A program made the translations under genes and the position numbers. Under the pieces are notes generated by a model. The model made no database searches and was not told the origin of the DNA. It was given only the letters and a program-made list of their open reading frames with translations. Of a stretch of DNA of 36,388 bases, positions 29,303 to 36,388 are shown one piece after another (the first letter of the stretch is position 1; each line of letters opens with the position of its first letter). The stretch is from Dimargaris cristalligena (lineage: Eukaryota; Kickxellomycota; Dimargaritomycetes; Dimargaritales; Dimargaritaceae). The stretch spans positions 1 to 36,388 of the forward strand of contig JANBQC010000232.1 in assembly GCA_027576995.1 (NCBI GenBank). The letters are read 5' to 3'.

Positions 29303-32300
29303 ATGACCACATTTCCCCTACAGACCACATTGGCCCTGTGGAACTTGCCCCGGGCCGACCACCTTACCCCGCCTGTATGCATAGACTGGGGTGATGGGTC
29401 CGCACCCACCACTGGGAACCTCCTACCATCTATACTAGGTGCGACCAGTGTCACCGCCCTGACGGTAGTGCCGCAGGCCAGCCCGGGCCCAGTTTCGTCC
29501 CCATCGCCTCCAGCATCCGCCGACCTGGTCTTGGGTCTTTACAATGGGGCCATTCTTCACGCCCGTTTGACTAACCCAGGGCCGGCTGGACCAATGGCAG
29601 CAACAGCAACAACACCCGTGGGTCTGCAAATGGACATGGAGCGGATTGTTCCGGCCTCAACCGCTCATTCTGCCCCGGTGGCCATACTAAAGGCCTTCCG
29701 GTACGCGTCCGAGTATGATGCGGCGGGCGAACCAGTGGTCCTTACCATCAGTCGGAATGGGGAGGCCAAACTGGTGTCACTCTGGGACGGCCGGTGTCTG
29801 CGCCACAATCCCCAGGTGTTCCCTGTTCCCGGCGGTGGCAGCCCGCACCAACTCGCTTGCATGGGTGAGATCATTTCGGTAAGAGATACCCACCGGATAA
29901 TCTAATCCGATGCAGAGACCTGTCCCTTCAACGCTCATGTAATCATATCAGACTATATACGGTAGATTAATATATGTATGCTATAGCCTGAGACATCCGC
30001 TTACTGACACTATGTTCCATTGCTTATCACAACTACCGGACCCCACACCCCTCTCTTCCGATTATCTCATCGTCCGTTTCACTCCGCTCATCCCTTCGAT
30101 TGGGGGCCGGCAGCTCGATGCACCCAACCTGGCTTTTATCATCGGAACGTCGTCAACTGTTGCGGTCGTTGATTTACTTACCCTTGATGTAGTCGCACTT
30201 TGGTCGACGGGCCACGACAACTGGGTGGCCACTCTGGCCGGATGTTACCATGCTGCAGATCGACCATCCACCTTCCAGCTGGTGACTTGTACGGTCAATG
30301 GCGTCCTGCAGACCTGGACCATCCGGCTTGACGCCCTTCTGGCCCACTCGGACCACTCCCGGTGGCATGCCTGGGCCGACCGTCAGCGAAGCCTAACAGG
30401 TGCCGCTCATGGGCCTAGTAGTAGCCACTCATCTAACAATGGTAAGAAACCGCCCCCGAGGTCCGGGTCCAGCGCCTCCCAGTCGTCAACTGGGTCGTCG
30501 GGTCGCCCTGAACCTAATTTGCCGGCATGGCCTGCGAACCCCTACCGACTGACCGGTAGATATTCGAAGCTCGGCGATCCCATCCATTACTTGTCGTTAC
30601 GATCCACTGCCACCGGGCAGTCCATGTTCGTTGCACTATCCCGCAAAATGGCCAAGGTAAATTAAGAGGACCGCCCCTTGTCTCCTTACCCTAATCCGCT
30701 ATGTCCATGTCTATTTATAAATCGATGCCCGGCTAATCCAAATGTCCCAATGGCTCTTGCTGCCCGTCCCGCCCACCCACTGGATTTATCGCTAACGCAT
30801 AACCTATTTCTATATGCACTTATGATTATCTTAGCTGTTTCGACTTGACGGCGAGACACTAACCGAGAGTATAAGGTGGACCATCCCCCAGGATGACAAC
30901 TCAGAACTCCGTGGGGCCGAATTTTTCAACGGACAGGCGGGCGTCGTGATCTGGAACCAATTTGGCAACAGTCTATACATTAGCCTGGGCCAGAATTTAG
31001 GCCGCCCTCCAACCGGAGGCGGTAGCTCGGGTTCACCATCCCGGCTCACCTTTCTACAAGCCCAAGAGATCAATGGGGGGACATCGCCCCGTCCCCACCC
31101 AGCCATCAACTGCGTCCTGCGTGATTCCGGCCGGTCAGATCATCTGCTGAGCTGGATCAATTGTCCGGGCAATCCCGGCCTGAGACTATTCGACCTCGAT
31201 CAAGTGATGGTGACCTCACAACGGCCTCCAGCCCCGGTTCGCTCTCTACCCGGGCCCCCTAATCTAGCCACGCCTTCACCACCCCCACAGCCACAAACAC
31301 AGCCACCCCACAACCTAACCATTGATCCTACAGCAGGAGGGCCGCGTCGTGGTTCAGCCGGTCTCCGGCCTATTGCATCCACTGACAGTTTCCACGATCT
31401 TTTGGCCACTTCGCCCTACCCCCGCCGAGACGCCTCGCCCCAGTTTCAGCCACCGCTCAAATCGTTGGCCCTACCCACTGTGTCCACCACCCACAGCCAT
31501 AGTAGCTCCTTCGACCCCCACATCAAATCGAGTCGCAAAAGCAGTACATCGAGCCCTCTGTCGTTGTTTACTGTCCCTAATATGTCGCCCACTATTTCAT
31601 CCCCGGGTGCCCTGTCTTCCGGTGGAGTTAACGGTGGCGCCAACCATGCTCTTTTAGGCCCCCGCCGGCTATCCGCCACCCATCGCGGAGTTCAACCGGG
31701 CATGTTGGGCCAATCCAGAATGCCAGGCCTCCAGGTTCGAGTAGTCTCCGCATCGGCGAATTCGGACCGACCACCACCCGATTCGCCCGGTATCGCTTCC
31801 ACTTTCCGTGAGTTACTGAAGGGAGACCCCGATTTACCCCCGGTTCCCGCATCATGTGCCACCACTGCTACGGCCCGCTATGCCGCCTCGGCATCGGCAT
31901 CGTTTGATACCACTACCGCAACCGCAGCTCCCACTAATTTCCAAATGCCCAAGAAAGATGCCACCGCCTTGATGCGAAACGCCCTGTCGGCGTCATCATC
32001 TCCGGTTCTGGGCCCCCAACGCGTAGCGGAGGATTGGGGCGCTGGTGGCATTCCCTCAGTGATTCGGAAACAGCTTAACGCTAGTCTGCCTGGGCAACCC
32101 TCCGCTTCTTTTCAACTGCCCCCCTCGTCGTCGGCTTCGTCGGCCCTGTCGGCGGAAGGTATCTTGGCGCCCGGGTCGCACCCATCTACCCGGGATAGAG
32201 CTGCCGGGGGCGTTCGGGCATCACCCCCACCGGTCATCCGTCTCGATAACGACCGCGAAGATCCCGGCCGAGACGATGGCACCAAAGACCCGCCGAGTAG

Positions 32301-35300
32301 TCCGCTTATTTCGCCCGTGGACTACCGATCCTCCGGCCAACGGCGGGCTGCCTCAACGAGAGTGGAACCCATGTACAGTTGGCAGGCCCGGCCCATTGCG
32401 GGCGCCTCTACAACACCGATGGCTCCCCAACCCGACTGGAAACGCGCTCCGCTAAGTTGCCCCTCCGACCATCTTCGAGAGCAAGCTCCAGATCCAATGG
32501 GGTTCAGTGTAATCCACCGCCAATTAAATGGCCCGCGTCCGCTGACTTTACTCAGCGACGGGCGACTCGTGGTGGGTTTAGAAGGAGGGCATGCGGCCAT
32601 TCTCGGCTTAAGTGACTATCTCCAGCGGGATTCCCATGGGCATGAAAGTCTGCTGCAGTCTAATGCGTCGAAAGATGACCCCACATCCTATCCCCTTATT
32701 TCCCCGGCCTTTAATACAGCGGCCTGGCGTGTCCCCCCTGTTTTACTTGTGCCCCCTGATACCGTATCCAGTCCCTTGACGGCGTTGACGGAATGGGAAG
32801 GCCGCGTCTGGGGATCGGCCCATTTGTCTTTAACGGGCTCCTCTCCCACCTCCCCTACTCCGGATCGCACGGGTTCGTGCTTATCGGCATCGATGTCTTC
32901 GCTGGCCTTATCCCCATTAAACCCTCCCCTACGCCTGATGTTAGGGGGTAACCGGAATGGACAACTCCTCGTTTGGTATTTACCTAGCCAGCCCCCCCGG
33001 CCGGATGGAAAGGCGAATCACTCTCGCGAACCTAACCCGACTCACTATTATCCCCGGGCGGCCGACGCTCGTATCCCCCTCCTCTGTCATCATCTACTCT
33101 ATGTGGGGCCCCGTCCCATTCGAAGCGTCTTGCCTTTCCAATCAACTAGTCTCGTAGCCAAGCAGTTTTCGACCCCCCTACCCCCTTCGGAGGTAACTAT
33201 GTTTATCGCTTACAAACTGAAATCCATCGCCCAAGAGTTATTTCCTGATTCCCTGGGGCCGTCGGATGAGGTACCTATTGGTATTATTCGGTCCACAGGC
33301 ATTCTACGGTCTCGCAAATTGCAACGGACCATTAAACGGAAACTAGCGGCGCTGCACCACCTTAAAATGCCCAAAATGCACCTTTTGGGGGGAAGCCAGA
33401 GTGACAAACATAGCCAGAGCCATAGTAATCATAACCCCCTTAACATTCAAAAAGAGCCCAGTTCAAACTCCCGCTCGGCGTCGTCCACGACAACTACCAA
33501 CTCTGTATCGGGATCACCCTCGTCTAAGTTGCCTCTCCTTATGTTCCGGCGTCCGTCTGCATTGCAACACTCCCGCTCCACTCCGAGCTTGCGCAAACCA
33601 AGTGGTGGTGGGGGTGGGGGTGACGGAACTCATCATCCCCGGGCCCCTGGTTCCGGTGAAGCATCAATCCGGGGGGCTACGATCCCGCAAACCGCGCCTA
33701 CTACGCCGGCGAATACCCGGGTGGTTGGAGCACTGCAGGCCGGGGCCCGAAGCTTTAGCAGTACGGGCAGTGGGGTCCGGAATCGGGCCCTTACCGGGAT
33801 TCGGGGATCCCCCCCGGCTTCGTCGAACCCATTACCGAGTCTGCAGATCCCTCCCGCTCTGAAACCGCGGCATGTTTCCAACCCCGGTACCCGTATGCCA
33901 CCCTCGACGCTGGCGCACCCCCACCGGTCCGTGGCGGAAACGCACGAAGCGGACGGCCGGTTTCTTGCCGCCCTGCTCCACTGTCTCGATCGTTTGACGG
34001 TGGAACATCCGGAGGTAGTCCGCCACGAACGGTTCCTGGCTGGCCTCTGGGTCCAGGCCGCCCTACTCCATCTGGAGACCTATATCCTAATCGCCACCCA
34101 AGATCAGGCACTGGCTCTGGTCTCGCTGCGGGATATGCGCGTGCTGGCGGTGACTCCCCCGCAAGCCGGGTGTAGCCCCATTGTCCAGGTCCGTTTCCAC
34201 GGACCGACCAACACCCTGAACGTATCGACTATAGTTGAAACGACCACGGCGTCGGGGGCTTCGAGTGCTACCATGGCCCCAACCGCCACCTTCACCTGGA
34301 CCCTACCGACCCCCTTTTTCGACCCCATATACTTTTTGATATCCCTGATTATTTCCGACGAGCACTTCAAGACCCGGTTACCCCCAGGGTTGTTACAGAT
34401 TCTGGCGGCCAGCTCGTATAATAACCGGGAACCCGTGCCCCATCCCACGGACATTCCCAACGAATTACATTTTAGCATCGACACCGGTGCCCAACCCAGA
34501 ATCAGGGTGAATGAGGAGGGGGCGAACTGGTTAGATATTCGACCCACCTTGTTTTCAAATGATGGTAAGTGCCGTTTTCATTTATGTATTACGTATGCCT
34601 TGAGGCTGCTATAGAGGGCCAGTACCCTATAGTCTAGCGAATTTGACTACCAGAACAGACTGAAGGCCGCCCCACCTTATTACCCATTAGATGTACTAAT
34701 TAATTGACTACCCTACTATTCGTACCAATTCCCTCAACTATAGGACACCCTCTGGCTCATCAAGTTCAAATCGACACTCGGGCAGTCCTGCAGGCCCTGG
34801 ACTCGGTCAATTCCGCCACCTTCCCCAGTAGGGCTACAGGGTCTGGTGGGAAGGATATTCCGGAAATGGTGCTATCCCCGCCCGCCATTCCGGTACCCCG
34901 CCAATCTTCCTCTAGCAATCTGGGCTATACTAATTCCGAAGCAAGTCTATCCCAACGCAATGGTCGGGAACCACTAACGTCAGCCAACGCGCCAGATTAC
35001 CGCGCTTGTTTAGCTGTCGACACCGTACGTGCATCGCTTACTACGCTCCTACCTTGGGGGGTTGACGCCGCGCTTGATCATTCGAACCGGACGGAATTGG
35101 GCTTGACCGAGGCTGGTTGCTATCGACTGGCACCCGCTTGGATGACCACCCCTGCAGTCCAATCTAGTGAGGGTAATGGTGGTTATCTGTCCATTATGCC
35201 GTACGCCAGTGCGCCCAAGGGCTGGGCCGTATCCTCCGAATACACGGCCCAACGGGCCCTCAACGCCCTGGCAATGGTGCAGGCCCTACAGGCGGGACCC

Positions 35301-36388
35301 AACCGGGACAATATTATTATTCGCTGGATCACTCTCTTCTGTAGTCTACTGCCCGAGTGGATGGGCCCCAAATTCCAGTCGGCCAGTCTAGCCCTTGTCA
35401 GCCAATATTGGCAGGACCGGGCCTGGACTATCCAACAGGCCGCCCGCACGCTATTCAGCTCTACCTTACAACGCCTTGAGCCTGAGCAACTGGCAACCTG
35501 GTTGGCCTACTGGTCCCATTTTGTACCCGATCGACCGGGCACGGCCCTTAATGGGGACACAGCACCCCCCGCCTGTCCCGGGACCCTGTCATCGATGATG
35601 CGGCCGCGTAGTATCCGCTCGACCATCCAGGCGGTCTTGCTCCTAGCGGCGGCCGGAGCGGAGGACCGTACCCTTCTCAGCTCCCCCCTGAGCCGACAGG
35701 TCACCCATGCCCTGCTCGGGATTCTCAAATCCGGTTCGGTTCCGAGGGACATCAAGATGGTCGCGGTTGAGTTCATGTCACGCGGGTTCCTAACTTGGCA
35801 ACCGTATGTTGATGGTACTCGATTAATCCGAGTGCTGGTTTTTTTGGCTTCCGAGATGCCCTACCCACACGCGGACCAAAACCATACGGGATCCGACCCG
35901 GCGACTACGGATTCCCGCCGAACTTCCACGGACCCTCGCTTCAGCTTACCCTCAGGCCCAAACGGCCACCCGGTGCCGGCCCTGCCCGCTCCACTATCGA
36001 CTCTCAATACCTATGGGGGGGCAACGGCTGTCTCCAATGCGAACAGTGACCTTCCACCAGTAACCCCCAAAGGTTTGGGACCTCACCCCCCTCACCCAAA
36101 TGCGTCTTCGTCGACTGTATCACCTATACCGGCACCCGTATCAGCGTCCCGTTCACAGGGCCAAACTGGCCCCGGATCGGGCGATCGCTATACAGTCGAA
36201 TTGGCCGGTCTGGCTAAACGGGCCCTACTCCGAATCACGGTCATGAACCCCGGATTACTCGTATCTGCGCTGGCCATGGATCTGCTGGTTACGAGTCAGC
36301 TTCGGGAACGGAGGTTGGCCATGCGTATCCTCGGTTTCCTGGTGCAGAATCGGGCGGCAACCCTCTATCCTTTTATGACTCGGCTCGC
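29303..36388 (+). CDS. WDR7 / rabconnectin-3 beta-like WD40 protein, four exons seen, 3' truncated by window end
   Basis: Exons are 29303-29878, 30114-30656, 30835-34564 and 34744 to the edge, giving at least 2164 aa. Donors are GTAAGA, GTAAAT and GTAAGT; acceptors are GGCAG, CTTAG and TATAG. The N-terminus shows WD40-like blades: SRNGEAKLVSLWDGRC, VAVVDLLTLDVVALWS, TVNGVLQTWTI, and MAK/LFRLDGETL across intron 2. A later blade pair has LSDGRLVVGLEGGHAAILGL and LGGNRNGQLLVWYL. Exon 4 gives the helical part typical of WDR7: ALNALAMVQALQ, LVSQYWQDRAWTIQQAARTLF, VAVEFMSRGFLTWQPYVDG and LRERRLAMRILGFLVQ. In animals WDR7 pairs with DMXL proteins to assemble the V-ATPase. Long Ser/Pro-rich insertions in exon 3 (roughly 31200-32500 and 33380-33900) make it longer than animal WDR7 (about 1500 aa). 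The assignment rests on order and spacing of motifs; the C-terminal propeller lies beyond the window. Confidence 0.75.
29879..30113 (+). other. WDR7-like intron 1 (acceptor uncertain)
   Basis: The donor GTAAGA at 29879 is clear and phase 0. A branch-like TTACTGACAC lies at 30001-30010, and no AG occurs from there until GGCAG at 30111-30113, which restores frame. Nearer AGs (29985 and 29991) give a stop codon with this donor. The stretch 30012-30113 is also open in the downstream frame, so a different donor remains possible. Confidence 0.45.
30657..30834 (+). other. WDR7-like intron 2
   Basis: A 178-base intron with donor AAG/GTAAAT and acceptor ATCTTAG. A GCTAAC branch-type sequence lies near 30791. 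It joins MAK to LFRLDGETL in phase 0, in the middle of a WD40 blade. Confidence 0.7.
34565..34743 (+). other. WDR7-like intron 3
   Basis: A 179-base intron with donor GATG/GTAAGT and acceptor CTCAACTATAG. It joins G to GA (Gly) in phase 1, after which exon 4 stays open to the window end. Confidence 0.7.

Overview
This window looks like nuclear DNA of a fungus, most likely an early-diverging (non-Dikarya) lineage. The evidence is spliceosomal introns with GTAAGT- or GTAAAT-type donors and short TAG or CAG acceptors, long intergenic gaps, and a gene set of fungal type: a VID27 homologue, a UPF0658-like Golgi membrane protein, a FOL3-like dihydrofolate synthase and a fungal aquaglyceroporin. Proteins rich in Ser, Pro and Thr low-complexity stretches and GC-rich codon use in exons fit this. 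The placement is inference from protein resemblance only. I saw no bacterial features, CRISPR array, tRNA, rRNA or intact transposon.

Layout from left to right: 1-2122 holds no recognisable gene. 2123-4225 (-) is a GLTSCR1/BICRA-domain protein, a probable SWI/SNF-type chromatin remodeller subunit. It is divergent from PWP1 (5265-6896, +), a WD40 ribosome-biogenesis factor. PWP1 converges on the three-exon gene for DNA polymerase alpha subunit B (7285-9968, -). Next come a three-exon eight-helix membrane protein (11305-13054, -), a 2.2 kb gap holding a perfect 31-bp palindrome, a small secreted orphan protein (15291-15914, -), dihydrofolate synthase with large low-complexity insertions (17523-19397, -) and VID27 (20267-22870, -). 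After a 3.1 kb gap comes an aquaglyceroporin (25981-27222, +). After another 2.1 kb gap comes a large four-exon WDR7/rabconnectin-3-beta-like gene (29303 to the window edge, +), cut at its 3' end.

The genes do not form a pathway or cluster. They are mainly housekeeping functions (chromatin, ribosome assembly, replication, folate synthesis, vacuolar/V-ATPase biology, solute transport) in ordinary eukaryotic order. I assigned intron boundaries by splice consensus, frame continuity and resemblance to known families. The POLA2 and UPF0658 models close perfectly in frame (716 and 325 aa). The first WDR7 intron acceptor is the least certain.

I did not find a convincing new multi-gene system. The points most worth a second look are the perfect palindrome, the secreted four-cysteine orphan, the fungal WDR7 homologue (budding yeast has no clear counterpart) with its odd first intron, the GLTSCR1-domain protein, and the heavily expanded folate enzyme.
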